Source: Ilex aquifolium
Lineage: Eukaryota > Streptophyta > Magnoliopsida > Aquifoliales > Aquifoliaceae
Length of the DNA stretch: 64,000 bases
Reading direction: 5' to 3'
NCBI GenBank assembly: GCA_951799425.1
Contig: OX637394.1
Coordinates: 36,926,001-36,990,000, forward strand
Part shown: positions 23,905-35,832 of the stretch, one piece after another
Position numbering within the stretch: position 1 is the stretch's first letter
Layout of the letters: every line of letters begins with the position of its first letter
Position numbers and translations under genes: made by a program
Notes under the pieces: model-generated
Seen by the model: the letters and a program-made list of their open reading frames with translations, nothing else
What the model was told of the DNA's origin: nothing
Databases searched by the model: none

Positions 23905-24851
23905 GGTTGGCCTCGATACCTTGCTTGGTGATCAAGAAACCCAAGAATTTCCCTAAGCCAACCCCAAAAGCACATTTGGAGGCATTGAGCCTCATTCGAT
24001 ACTCTTGTAGTATATTAAAGGGATTCTGCAAGTCGGTTAACTGGTCGGCTATTTTCTAACTCTTAACCATCATATCATCAATATATACCTAGATTGTATC
24101 CCCCAACATTCTCTTGAACATTCTTCTGACCAGCTCTTGGTATGTCGTTCTGGCATTCTTAAGCCCGAATGGCATAACTCTGTAGCAATACTCCATGTGG
24201 GGTGATAAATGAAGTTTTTCCCTGATCTGGTTCGAAGAGAGGGATCTGGTGGTAGGCCCTGTAAGTATCAAGAAAGCTCATCCGTTAATGTCCTAATGTA
24301 GCATCGACTAGCTGGTCAATTTTTGGTAGAAGGAAACTGTCCTTGAGGAATGCCTTATTGAGGTTGGTGAAATTCACACAAACCCTGCACTTTTCGTTTT
24401 TCTTTTTGACCACAACTATATTGGCTAGCCAAGTCAGGTATTGCATCTCCTTGATTGACTGCTCTCCCAGTAGTTTCCCAACTTCTTCCTTCATAACCTC
24501 CATGTGTTGCGACACTGACCCCCTTTACTTCTGCTTAATTAGTCTGAAAATAGGGTCCACATTGAGGTGGTGACAAATGACTTCGAGGTGGATGTCTGGT
24601 ATCTTGTAGGGATTCCAAGCAAATACATCAATATTGTTCTTAAGGACATTCTTCAAAGCTTCATGTTGGTGTTGCGCGAGTGAAGAGCCAATCGGGAAAT
24701 TTTTCTCAGTATTCTTTTCTAAGTATATTGTCTTCAATTCTTCCACAGCGCTGTCAGTCAAGCCAGTCAACGGCTTTTCTAAGCTCGGCCTCTCATACCT
24801 TGATTGCTATTTATGGGTCAGTTCGATTACCTACCTTACATCTTGGTCGTC
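23905..24851 (-). pseudogene. Host Tat piece: reverse transcriptase
   Basis: The minus strand encodes HRLNVDP-like and RLIKQK, then VVVKKKNEKCRVCVNFTNLNKAF, the RT motif MEYCYRVMPFGLKNARTTYQ and MFKRMLGDTI. All are typical of Tat-lineage RT (the VDFTDLNKACPKD and MPFGLKNAGATYQ pattern). Upstream of it lies the Tat linker with NNIDVFAWNPYKIPDI. It is bounded by T2 on the left and B1 on the right. Fossil. Confidence 0.85.
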
Positions 24852-26046
24852 TGCTTGACCTCCAAAAGGGTTGTATTTTCATGAAAGGTCCTAAGAGTAA
24901 GAGAAAAGTATCGTGCAGTAACTTGAAAAAAAGTTCAAGGTGGTCTCCTCAAGGAAAGAATTGGAATCCAAGGTGATAAAAAATAAAATGAAAAAGCTCT
25001 TTGAAATTGAGAATTTTGAGAGTTAACTACTAATGAAAATGAAATTCAATAAATGAAAAAGTTGGATAATCTTCAAAATTCGTCCCCCATATGAATAAGA
25101 GTTTCTACCTTAAATTTATAACTCATCTGCTTTCGTATTCAAACTATTATAGACGGATGATTTTCAACTAAAAAACTTAGAAAGAACTAATATAGCAATT
25201 TAAAGATGGTTTATGATGAAAGAATCCATACAGTAAAGGTTGCAAGAAACACCATAATTATTTGTACCAAGCCTAATTGCATACAAATAACAAGGACATA
25301 TGCAAACCAATTAGGTTTTCAAAAGCATAACTTGTTCAATCAATCACATAAACGTTAAAACCCTAGTTTAAGGCATGTGTCTTACTTCATAGGTTTGAGA
25401 CTCCTTCCTCAGATCATCCAGAAGAAGACTATTCACTCATTAAACAGAAATAACGCAAAACTTTAAAGAAGACATAATTGAATGCAGAAAAGTAAAGATT
25501 GAATTAAATTGATTGCTTGTATTGAAAAACTAAATATAAATAACAAAGCTTCGAAAGTAAAGAGAATTGAATTAAATATTACTTGAACAAATAAAAGAAA
25601 AGAATTAAACTTAAAGTAAAATTATGTAGAATAAACCCTAAAACTCTCTAACAAAAAAAGTAAAAGAAAACTCCTAAACGTATTCTAAAGCCTTCTTTCA
25701 TTCCCCAAAGGGTCTCTATTTATTCTGGTTGGAAGGGAAATCTTTAGATCTTTGACTTATATCCATCACAAAATCATCTCATTCTTTGATTAATTGAGAA
25801 TCCCAAAATTTTCTGCCAATTTGCTTCTCAGACTCCCGGCTTCATCTCTACTCGAATAAACTCAATCTCAACTTGTCTCTTGCCATCTTTTTAATGCTTA
25901 AACTCAATCTTTACATCCAATTTACCTGCAAACACCGAAATCAAGGCTTAATATGCAAACTATACTAAGTAAAGTGAATTAGTACAATAACAAGCCTAAA
26001 GTGAATATGTTAAGCTATAAAATAATGCAATGTTGAAGTCTCAACA
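24852..26046 (-). repeat. B1 left (3') LTR
   Basis: It aligns to 33960-35519 over its length apart from the palindrome-cluster segment, which is seen only in the right LTR. The TATA-like AATAAATAGAG (minus strand) is near 25720. Confidence 0.9.
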
Positions 26047-26060
26047 CACCCCCCAACTTA
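26047..26060 (-). other. Polypurine tract of B1
   Basis: The minus strand reads TAAGTTGGGGGGTG immediately before the LTR. The preceding CTAGGGACTAGTAAAGCC word is shared with B2 and with the fragment at 1885. Confidence 0.85.
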
Positions 26061-26349
26061 GGCTTTACTAGTCCCTAGAAAACATCAAACTAAGAAATAT
26101 AGAAGCAATTGATTCCTCTATCATCATAGCAATAGCAAAACAATTGAACTAATAACCATAAATCCAAAGGAACTCAATTATTAAAATCAAAAGATGTGTT
26201 CATTCATAATGGTCATAGTCTTTTAAGTATAGATCGACTCCAAAGACTCAAAATTAAGCCTATAATCCTAAAGATTCTTCTACCAGGCTTTGACAACACT
26301 ATTATACTCGATCTAAACTCCTAATCCAAATAACTAAAATCAACTGGTA

Positions 26350-26724
26350 GCCTGATCATCAGAGTCAAAAAAGGTAATGGGATAGTAGATACTGGTGCCG
26401 GCGTACTCAGGCTTCTTGGTACGTGTTCAAGTGGCCTTCGACACTGAGTCTTCCTTATCTGAATCCAAAGCCTTGGCAACCATGAGCCAAGTCAAAACCT
26501 TCAAATAGTGCTCCTTTTTCTCCTTGGGATCCTCAAGCCATTCCTTCTTTAGTAGGGAGGGGGCATCGTCTTCATCTTCATTGAGTTCAGGCCGGGTCCT
26601 CTTCCCCTTCCCCTTCTTCTTCTCCTCATCTTCCTCCTTCTTCTCCTTCCCTTACTTAGAACACTTGGAAGAAGAGGCACCTAGGGTACTAATTGAGGTA
26701 TCCCTCCTCGAACGGGTCTTGGTC
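26350..26724 (-). pseudogene. B1 third-ORF (env-position) relic
   Basis: Starting from a minus-strand Met at 26724 (MTKTRSRRDTS...ASSSKC), the segment is Lys/Glu-rich with GKGKRTRPELNEDEDDA. It lies downstream of integrase and upstream of the 3' LTR, the place of the third ORF in B2, and its Ser-rich start recalls that protein's MAPPRASSSKRLR. The Transposase_32-like core is not recognisable. Assignment is by position and weak N-terminal likeness. Fossil. Confidence 0.45.
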
Positions 26725-26924
26725 ATCTTCAAAATAGCCAAAGAAATCATGACCACTAAAAAAAAAAAACCAAATGAATAAAGAGAACTCATGAAGATCG
26801 ATAGAGGAGTGAGAAAATCTTCCTAGAAGCCATTATCGAACGATCATAGCTTAATCGAGTATTACTTGGAGCACAAGGCTTAGGAAAAAAAAAGTTTATA
26901 TCTGCTCCTTATGAGAAAGAGGGG

Positions 26925-26932
26925 TTTTTATA
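26925..26932 (-). promoter_or_regulatory. TATA-like box upstream of B1 third-ORF relic
   Basis: The minus strand reads TATAAAAA, about 200 bases upstream of the Met at 26724 and about 70 bases downstream of a palindrome cluster. A single motif is weak, but the arrangement matches B2. Confidence 0.45.
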
Positions 26933-27002
26933 GTTAGAAATTTAGAAAAAAAACCCTTGGAATTCCTAAAAAAACCCTTGATTTAAAGATTCAAATTTAA
27001 AA

Positions 27003-27110
27003 CCTACCAGTAGAACATACACAAACTACTAGTAGAACGAATCTCTGTTCAAAAACTACTGGTACAACGACTCTCTATTTAAAACCTACCTGTAGAACTA
27101 TCAAATTTCT
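27003..27110. repeat. Internal CTACYRGTAGAAC cluster of B1
   Basis: There are four copies of CTAC(C/T)(A/G/T)GTAGAAC-like words (for example CCTACCAGTAGAACATAC). The same word makes up the cluster in B1's right LTR (34970-35275). This one is in the interior, upstream of the third ORF. Confidence 0.75.
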
Positions 27111-28114
27111 AAATATCCTATTTCCATTTTTTTCAAATTTTTTTTAACAAATCATAACAAAACTAACCCTAGACTTAACATAAAAGCCAATGATCTCATA
27201 AATGCCCAATTTCTAAAAATTATGCAAATAAACTTGATCCAATTCAAAATTTCAAGCCTCAAAATTAAAAATACCCTAAAAACTAAGCAAAAATATGTCG
27301 AAAGAATTCAAGCTCATTCACACATAGCTATTTTCAGGCCTCAACGATATGCAAAAACTAAGCATTTTGTTGATTCTTCTATTTTCTTTTCAACTTCATT
27401 TCACTTTTCTTTTCTTTTATGTTGCCCATGTTCAAACCGTCACCCTAAATCTCCCAACTTCTTGATAATAACTGACTAGTTCAAGGGATAACCAAGATGA
27501 GGTTTTTATTTTTCTTGGCTAGGTTAAATTTTATGGCTAAGAATTGAACATTCAAACAGGCTCAATCACGGCTTCAAAGGAAATTTTTTTAAGAAAAAAT
27601 AGGCTAATGCTCAAAATATCCAAAAGATGACCTAAAATCCTTTTCCAAAAACAATGGCAAACTTTAATTAATGGAGATACAATCGATTGATCATTCCTCA
27701 TACTCTAACCAAAAGAAACATAATGAGACTACTGAAAGAAATGATGAAAGAACTCATTCTTGAGTAATTGTCATGTAACCCTCCAAAAATGTTAGGCTCT
27801 ACACTCGTAAGGTAATATATTTGTCTCCACCATAAATGTCAAGCTTTGAAAGACAAAAATCCATTTCAACAAATCACAAGAACTAGATGATCATAGTGCA
27901 TAAAATTTTGAGTTCTTGATGATAATAACGCATAATACTCAAGCATATAATAGATTCCATTCAATAGTCCATATGCAATTAACTCAAATTACTGTCTACA
28001 TATCAAAATTCTCAAATAATTCAATTCAAGCATCATACAAACAAAAAGAAAACAAGTCAAACAAACAAAAAGGAAGACACAAATAAGAGAACAAAACAGC
28101 GGTGTAAGTCCTCA

Positions 28115-28127
28115 CCCCCCCCCCCCC
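28115..28127 (-). other. 13-base internal G run (minus strand) of B1
   Basis: An uninterrupted run of 13 C on the plus strand is followed by AACTTGAATTCTGCATTATCC. On the minus strand this reads GGATAATGCAGAATTCAAGTT and then G13, about 190 bases after the integrase region. B2 has a run of the same length in the same context. Confidence 0.8.
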
Positions 28128-28313
28128 AACTTGAATTCTGCATTATCCTCAATGTAACAGAAATATCTATATGCAAGAGTACCAATAGAAGACAGAACAG
28201 AACGAGGTCATCTGAAAAGAATGCTCCAAAAGGTATTCAACTGCAAAACTAAAAGAAAAGTAAGGTAAAATAAATAACAGCTACTATACAACAAAACATG
28301 TAGGGAAGAAGAA

Positions 28314-29450
28314 TCATTCATCCGAAAGATCCCAATAAACCAGATCAACTAGCTCCTTCACAGACTCTTCTGATGGAAACTCCTCCAAGAATGGCTTCAA
28401 TCGCTGACCGTTCACTTTAAAAGTTTTCCCATTCTTCGGATTCTCTAATTCCACAGCTCCGTGTGAGAAAACTATACGCACTATGTAAGGGTCATCACAT
28501 CTCGAGCATTGATTACTTGGGAAAAGATGAAAACAAGAATTGTATAAAAGCACTTTCTGTCCTAGCTCAAAGTTCTTTCTCAAAATAAATTTATCATAAA
28601 TTTTTTTTACCTTTTCCTTGTAAATCTGAGTACTCTCGTATGCATCTCTTCTTATCTCTCATAGTTCATTCAAGTCCAATTTCCTATGGCTACTAGTAAG
28701 TTTTAAATTAAAGTTCAAGGTTGTGATGGCCTAATATGCTCTATGTTCCATCTCTACCGGCAGATGACAAGCTTTTTCATATACTAGCCTATAGGGAGAC
28801 ATATCTAAATGTGTCTTAAAAGTAGTTCTATAGGCCCAAAGAGCATCGGTCAACCGAAGTGACCAATCATTTCTATCAGGATTGACTGTTTTTTCTAAGA
28901 TGTGTTTGATCTCCCTATTGGCTAATTCAGCTTGGCCGTTAGTCTGTGGGTGGTAAGCTATGGACACTTTGTGTTTGATTCCATATTTAGTCTTGAGATT
29001 AGCAAAGGACCTATTACAAAAGTGTAGACCACCATCATTGATTATTACCCTAGGCATCCCAAATCTAGACAAAATGGTCTCTTTCAAAAACATGATAACA
29101 ACCTATGATCATTGGTCCTAGTTGGAATAGCCTTTACCTACTTAGATACATAGTCAACTCCCAAAACAATGTAAGCATATCCAAAAGATATAGGGAAGGG
29201 ACCCATAAAATCAATACCCCAACAATCAAAAAATTTCATCACATATACGGGTGTAAGGGGCATCATATTTCTTTGGGTCACTCCTCCTAATCATTGACAT
29301 TTATCACAATGCTTGCAGAATGTAAAACAATCTTTAAATAATGTAGGCCAATAAAAACCACATTGTAAAATCTCAACTGATGTCTTCTTTGATGAGAAGT
29401 GGCCTCCACAAGCTTCTGAATGGTAAAAAGCAATCATGTCCTTCTACTCT
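28314..29450 (-). pseudogene. B1 integrase region
   Basis: Motifs on the minus strand are [19 protein letters not shown] (central Asp), [19 protein letters not shown] (Glu region), [42 protein letters not shown] and, at the end, [10 protein letters not shown]. This is a close match to the Athila integrase. Fossil, broken. Confidence 0.9.
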
Positions 29451-29499
29451 TCATCGGGCACACATCTCCTCATCACTTGATCGGGGCAGTATTTGAACA

Positions 29500-31360
29500 A
29501 ATATGGATTGTCGAAGTAGAACTATTTCACCTCGACCAAGAATCTGTTCTTATCCCTAGGACTCCAATGACTTGGTAGGTGCCCTATAACAAGATAATTC
29601 ACAATATCAGAGTACCATGGCACAGTTACATTCAAATTAAATAAATGATCATCAAACAAAAATTCAGGGATAGGAATATGAGCATCTGTGTCTTTGATCA
29701 TGAGCCTCGATAAATGGTCGGCCACCACATTTTTCACTCCTTTCTTATCTTTGATGTTGATGCGAAACTCTTGGAGTAAAAGGATCCACCTAATCAGCCT
29801 TGGCTTGGAATCCTACTTAGTCAACAAGTACTTCAAAGCAGCATGGTCAGTATAAACAACAATAGGCGACCCTATAATATATCACATAAACTTGTCAAGT
29901 GCAAAAACTACTGCTAGTAGCTCCTTCTCGGTGGTAGTATAATTCATCTGAGCCTTATTCAATGTCTTACTGGCATAATAGATGACATGGAGGGCCTGGC
30001 ACTGCGCCAACTGCATAATCATTTGCATCGCACATGAGCTCGAAAAAATGTTCCCGATTGGGTGGTTGCATAATTGGAGGTGAAATGAGCATGTTCTTTA
30101 GGTCTCTAACAGCTGCCTCATAATCCATCATCCACTCAAAGGGAACATCATTGGCCAAAAGTGACATAAAGGGCGAGCCAAGGCACTAAAACCCTTTATG
30201 AATCGCTTGTAGAACCTAGCATGATACCAAGAAATGATTGGACATCTTTAATAGTCTTGGGATTAGAGAGGTTAGAAATCAACTCAACCTTAGTTTTATC
30301 TACGTCTATCCCCTTCTTACATCTATCCCCTTCTTTGACACAATGTGACAAGGACTATCCCCTGAGTCACCATAAAATGAAAATTTTCTCAGTTAAGTAC
30401 CAATCCTTTTTCTTCACACTACTACAGTACCAACTCCAAATTTTTCAAGCAACTCTCAAACAAATCACCAAAAACAGAGAAATCGTCCATAAAAACCTCG
30501 ACAATCTTCTCCACCATATCACTAAAAATTCCCATCATACACCTCTAAAACGTGCCCAGTCCATTGCAAAGGCCGAATGGAATCATTTTTGTAACCAAAC
30601 GTTCCAAAGGGATATGTGAATATTGTCTTTTCTTGATCTTCAAGGGCTATCTCAATCTGGTTGTAGCCCATATACCCATCCAAAAATCAATAGAACGCAT
30701 GCCCCGCAACTAGTTCCAAGACTTGGTTAAGGAATGGCAATGGAAAATGGTCCTTTCAGGTGCATGAATTCATCTTTCTATAGTCAATGCAAACCCTCCA
30801 CCAGGTAACTGTCCTTGTTGGAATCAACTCATTATTCTCATTAGTAACTACGATGACTCCCAAATTCTTAGGCACTACCTGTGTAGGACTCACCCACCTA
30901 CTATCAGTAATAGAGAAGATAATTCCTACATCAAGCAGTTTCAAAACTTCAGCTCGGACCATATCCTTCATTACGGGATTCAATCGCCGTTGCGGTTGAC
31001 AGGAAAGCTTCACATCATCTTTTGAGTAGATCCTATGGGTGCACATGAGAGGACTAATCCCCTTCAAATCTGCTATGGTCCACCCAATAGCTCCCCTATG
31101 GTCCTTCAACAATTGTAGCAGCCTTGATTCTTGCTCAGGTAGCAAAGACGAACTGATCACAACTAGAAAAGTACTATCACTCCCCAAATAAGCATACTTC
31201 AAGGTGGATGGAAGTGGCTTCAAATCAGATTTGGGTGGTTGAACAGTCGATGGAAGAGCAAGCTTCTCTGTAGGTGGTAATTCTTCAAACTTAGGCTCCC
31301 ACGAACCTAGAGCAAACGCTTCTTCTTGAACAGTTATTTCCTCAGACAGGATCTCCAAGT
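29500..31360 (-). pseudogene. B1 reverse transcriptase and RNase H region
   Basis: The N-terminal RT contains LKYAYLGSDSTF, GAIGWTIADLKGISPLMCTHRI, DVGIIFSITDSRWVSPTQVVPK and WRVCIDYRKMN. The C-terminal end has the RNase H words FELMCDANDYAVGAV and [11 protein letters not shown]. The order and words are Athila-like. Several breaks. Confidence 0.88.
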
Positions 31361-31439
31361 ATTTGCTAGCTGACTCTTTTGCTTATTTTCTATGATGGTG
31401 TCAATGAAATTTACTTAATGTAACTCTCCATCATCCCCA

Positions 31440-33735
31440 GGTTGCCTTGCAATATTAAACACATTTGGCTCCAAAGTCATATTCCTGAAGGTTAACTTTA
31501 GAAATTCATTTCTGCAATTAATTAAGGCACTAGAGGTTGCAAGAAATGGTCATCCCAAAATAACAGGGATCTGAGCAAACGGGTTAGCAACATGACAAGT
31601 ATCAAGAACAATAAAATCAACGAAAAAGTAAAATTTCTCCACTTGGACTAGAACATCCTCCACTATTCGTCGTGGCATCTTTACATTTCTGTCGGCAAGC
31701 TGGAGTGTGATGGGTGTCGGCTTCAATTCTCCTAATCCAAGCTACACGTATATGGAATAGGGAAGGAGGTTCACACTTGCATCCAAATCTAGTAGTGCTT
31801 GCTCCTCCAGGTAGACCCCAATGATGATTGAGATGGTGGGACAACTAGGGTCTTTGTATTTGGATGGAGTGTTCGTCCTTAAGATGGATCTTACCTACTC
31901 TGTAAGGAAATCTCTCTTTTGCACATTTATCTTCCTCTTCACTATACATAATTCTTTCAGAAACTTGGCATAAGATGTACCTTTTTAATTGTATCCAAAA
32001 GAGGAATGTTAATTTTCACCTACTTAAAAATCTCAAGAATTTCAGATGTATCAGATTACTTAGTAGGCATACGCAATCTATGAGGGTAAGGAGCGGGGAT
32101 AGGACAACTATTTTCAGCAACATCAGGTAGCTTAGTCCCTTCTAAATCACCTGAGGTCTCTTTTTATGTAGGCTTAGAGACCTTTGGTAGGATAGTCTTA
32201 TCTACTTCTTTACTACTCCTAAGAGTAATAATGGACTTCAGTTGTTCAACATTCTCAGTGGTCTCAATCATGTGTTGACCCTTGGGATTCTCTTGAGGTT
32301 AAGTAGGGAATTTCCCTTTCTCTTGTTGCATTACCCCTAGGGTTGTGTTTATCTTTGTGATTTGTGATCTAATCTCATTCAGAGCCTGAACAGTTTGATT
32401 GTTGATGTTATTATGGGTCTGAATGTGTTGTTGTAATGATTCTTTTGTGCTCCTTTTGTGGGCTGGTTGGTAAGGAGGTACAGCGGGCTAACCTTGATGG
32501 CCAAACCCTTGAGCTTGTGGCTGTGGTGGTGGTGTTGGGTTCTAAACAAACCCGTGTTGTGGAGGTCCTTGCGGAGGAATCTATTGAACATTAGAGGGAC
32601 CGACATAATTTAGTGATGGCTGATGTGTGGCAGGAGTGTATTGTCGAGGTTGGGCAGTGTTGTCAGATCTCCAACTAAAATTTGGATGGTATCGCCACCC
32701 TAGATTATAAATATTTGATTATGGAGAAAATGAATGCTTTAGATGATTAAATGCATTAACTTACTCTTGTATTTCCCTACACATAAGAAGAGTTGGGCAC
32801 TCATTCATAGGGTGCTCAACGGACTCACATATCAAACAAGGGTCATCAGCCTTGGGCACACTGGTCACCTCGTTGACCATTTGTAACTCTAAACTCTCCA
32901 CCTTCCTTGAAAGTTTAGCAATCTTGGCTAGGAGCTCATCTTGCTCTCTCGATAAATAATTTCCTACACCAGACGATTAAGGGGCTACTAATGATGTTAA
33001 TTGATTAGTAGGGTTTGAGATGTCCCAAGATTGGGCACTCTCTACCAAATAATCAAAATAATCAAGAGCCTCCTCAAGCTCTTTATGTAAAAATTCACCA
33101 TTGTACATCATGTCAATGAATTGACGATGTGTAGGGGTAATTCCCTCGTAGAAAAAAGTTACAATCTGTCACAGTTCAAAGCCATGATGCGGAACGGAGT
33201 TTAAGAGCTCTTTAAATCTTTCTCAACATTCATAAAACTGCTCATTTGATTTCTCAGCAAAATTTTGAATCTTTTTTTTCAAAGTAGTAGTTTTATGAAC
33301 GGGGAAGAAATTAGTCTAAAATTGTTTTTGCATTTGATCCCAAGTAGAGATCGTCTGTGGCTTCAATGAATTTAGGCAAGTTTTTGCTTTATCTTTAAGT
33401 GAAAAAGGGAAAAGTTTCATTCTAGTCATTTCTTCTCGCACATTCTATTCCAAGAATGTATTGACTACTTCCTAAAATTTCTTAAGATGGAGATAGCAAT
33501 TTTCACTTTTCACTCCATGGAATTGAGGGAGCAATTGGAGTATCCCTAGTTTAACAATGAATTGGTGTGCCTGCACTGGAAATACAATGCAGGATGGCGA
33601 GGAAGAGGGGGTCGGTTGAAGATAATCCTTCATAGTCAAATCAGGAGGAACTATAACTGAATTATTACCACCATTACCCCCTGCTGATATAATAATGGGT
33701 GGATCAATGTCATTGTTGTTATTCTGGGCAGCCAT
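31440..33735 (-). pseudogene. B1 gag-protease region
   Basis: It begins MAAQNNNNDIDPP, followed by KDYLQPTPSSSPSCIVFPVQ and GILQLLPQFHGVKSENCYLHL, matching the start of B2's Gag. The capsid helices and a degenerate zinc-knuckle region follow. Toward 31720 there is a protease-like segment corresponding to B2's LPYSVYEQLGLGELKP. Fossil with several breaks. Confidence 0.85.
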
Positions 33736-33959
33736 ACCTGCAACTGGTTGTAAGTTCTATTTAAGTTTAACAAGTCAGTCTGCTAGGTCTCTACCCTATA
33801 TGCAAATCTACTAAGCCTAAAAATTAAAATTTCAAGAAAATAATAAATAAATTACAACAGAGATACGCACTTGGGCTTGTGATGAAAATACAAAACCTAC
33901 CTGAATACCCCGGTATCGCCTTAAATTACCGTTAGCTTCCTCGACAATAATGGAAACAA

Positions 33960-35519
33960 TGCATAACCTCCAAAGGGGTTGTATTTTCACAAAAAGCTCC
34001 CAAGCGTAAGAGAAAGGTATTGTGTAGTAACTTGAACAAAATTTCAAGTTCGTCTCCTCAGGAAAAGAATTAGAATCCAAGGTGATGAAAAATAAAATGA
34101 AAAAGCTCTTTGAAGTTGAGAATTTTGAGAGTTAACTACTAATGAAATTGAAATTCAATAAACGAAAAAGCTAGATAATCTTTAGAATTCGTCTCACCTA
34201 TGAATAAGAGTTTCTACCTTAAATTTATAACTAATCTACTTTCCTATTCAAACTACTACAAACGGATCATTTTCAACTAAAAACTTGAAAATAACTAATG
34301 TAGCAATTGAAAGATGGTTTATCATGAAAGAATCGGTACTCTAAAGGTTCCAGGAAACACCACAATTATTTGTACCAAGCCTAATTGCATACAAATAATA
34401 GAGACGTATGCAAACCAATTAAGTTTTCAAAAGCATAACATGTTCAATCAATCACATAAACGTTAAAACCCTAGTTTAAGCATACGTCTAACTTCATAGG
34501 TTTGGGACTCCTTCCTCACATCATCCAAAAGAAGACTACTTACTAATGAAAACGGAAATAACGTAAAATCTTTAAAGAAGACATAATTGAATGCAAAAAA
34601 GTAAAGGCTGAATGGAAATTGATTGCTTGTATTAAAAAACTCAATGTAAATAACAAAGCTTCGAAAGTAAAGACAATTGAAATTAAATATTGATTGAACA
34701 AATAAGAGAAAAGAATTAAACATAAAGTAAAATTATGTAGAATAAACCCTAAAACTCTCTAACAAGAAAAGTAAAAGAAAACTTCTAAACGTATTTTAAG
34801 CCCTCTTTGATTTCTCCAAAGGGTCTCTATTTATTCTAGTTGGAAGGAAAATATTCAGATCTTTGACCTATATCCATTCCAAAATTATCTCCTTCTTTAA
34901 TTGGTTTAGAATCTCCAAAAGATATGGTGAGATCTGATTTTTAATTAAGCTTCCCGTCAAAAATTCTTCGACCTACCGGTAGGACTCTGTCTAATAAATT
35001 CTTTGAAAATTTTGTAACATTTGCTACTGGTAGAACATCCGGTAGTACTTCTTTGATAAAAAGTACTATAAGATTTGCTACAGGGAGAACATGTTTTAAC
35101 TACCGGTACAACTTCTTTGATGAACAAGATGTAAACTTCTATAAGGTTTGTTATCGATAGAACGTGAACCACCTACCGATAGGACTTTTGCACCAATGTT
35201 TTGTAGCTCAAACTACGGGTAAAAATGACTTAATACCAGTAGAACCTTCATTCTTCTGTCTTCCTACCGGTATAACTCCTCTTTTCTTCTATTTTGCTTC
35301 TAAGACTCTCGGCTTCATCTCTACTCGAGTAAACTCAATCTCAACTTGTCTCTTGCCATTTGTTTAATGCTTAAACTCAACTTTTACATCCAATTTACCT
35401 GCAAACACTGAAATCAAGGCTTAATACGCAAACTATATTAAGTAAAGTGAATTAGTACATTAGCAAGCCCAAAGTGAATATGTTAAGCTATAAAATAATG
35501 CAATGTTGAAGTCTCAACA
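33960..35519 (-). repeat. B1 right (5') LTR
   Basis: It starts TGCATAACCTCC and ends GTCTCAACA on the plus strand. It holds a CTACCGGTAGAAC cluster (34970-35275) and a TATA-like box near 34830. The adjacent interior carries only a weak match to the tRNA-Asp primer site (GGCGATACCGGGG near 33920 on the minus strand). Confidence 0.9.
34970..35275. repeat. CTACCGGTAGAAC cluster in B1 LTR U3
   Basis: There are about nine copies, spaced 25-45 bases. Perfect palindromes (CTACCGGTAG) alternate with altered ones. Read on the minus strand, the cluster lies 245-550 bases from the LTR start, upstream of the TATA-like box. Confidence 0.85.
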
Positions 35520-35832
35520 TCGTCTTTTGTCTCTTTGCCTCTAGCAAAGGTGAACAAGCAGTTCCTTGGGTTCACTTGGTCCTCGCAGATGTCGAAGACA
35601 CCTCCCTCAATTTGGAACCTCAAGATTTGGTGGTAAGTTGAGGGAGTCGCCTTTATCTCATGCAGTCATGTACGTCCCATTATAGATTTGTAGTCTGCAT
35701 CTACCTCCACAACAAGGGATTCGATCATTGTTCAGACATGTCCGGCCCAAACTAGGAGGATTATTCTTCCTTTTGGTAGGACCACTTTTCCACTAAAACT
35801 GACTAGTGGAGTACTCGCTGGTTTTAGGTCCT
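35520..35832 (-). pseudogene. Host Tat piece: protease, second part
   Basis: The minus strand encodes LKPASTPLVSFSGKVVLPKG, ESLVVEVDADYKSIMGRT and ATPSTYHQILRF. These correspond to the Tat-lineage protease (the PLVGFTG, YNAILGRP and STYHLxxKF pattern). It continues into the piece on the other side of the solo LTR at 35833. Confidence 0.8.

Larger units (their letters stand above)
26725..28110. other. B1 non-coding stretch between integrase and third-ORF relic
   Basis: AT-rich sequence without coding signal. It holds a TATA-like box (26925-26932), a palindrome cluster (27003-27110) and, at about 27530-27680, a segment that resembles B2 at about 39730-39900 (words GGCTCAATCA-GGCTTC and GATG(A/G)CCTAAAATC). 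Confidence 0.65.
24852..35519 (-). mobile_element. B1: Athila-type Ty3/gypsy element, broken
   Basis: It has TGCTTGACC... and ...TCTCAACA plus-strand ends and a TCGTC duplication at 24847-24851 and 35520-35524. The interior reads, on the minus strand: gag-protease, RT-RNase H, integrase, a 13-base G run, a third-ORF relic, and the polypurine tract. The LTRs are 1195 and 1560 bp and differ by something like 7-10% by eye, so it is a few million years old. It carries numerous breaks. It sits between the protease and RT pieces of the host Tat. Confidence 0.9.

Noticed and set aside
26524-26781. Plus-strand Ser/Phe-rich open frame
   Set aside because: It is the complement of a Lys/Glu-rich minus-strand third-ORF relic, and low-complexity coding opens the opposite strand.
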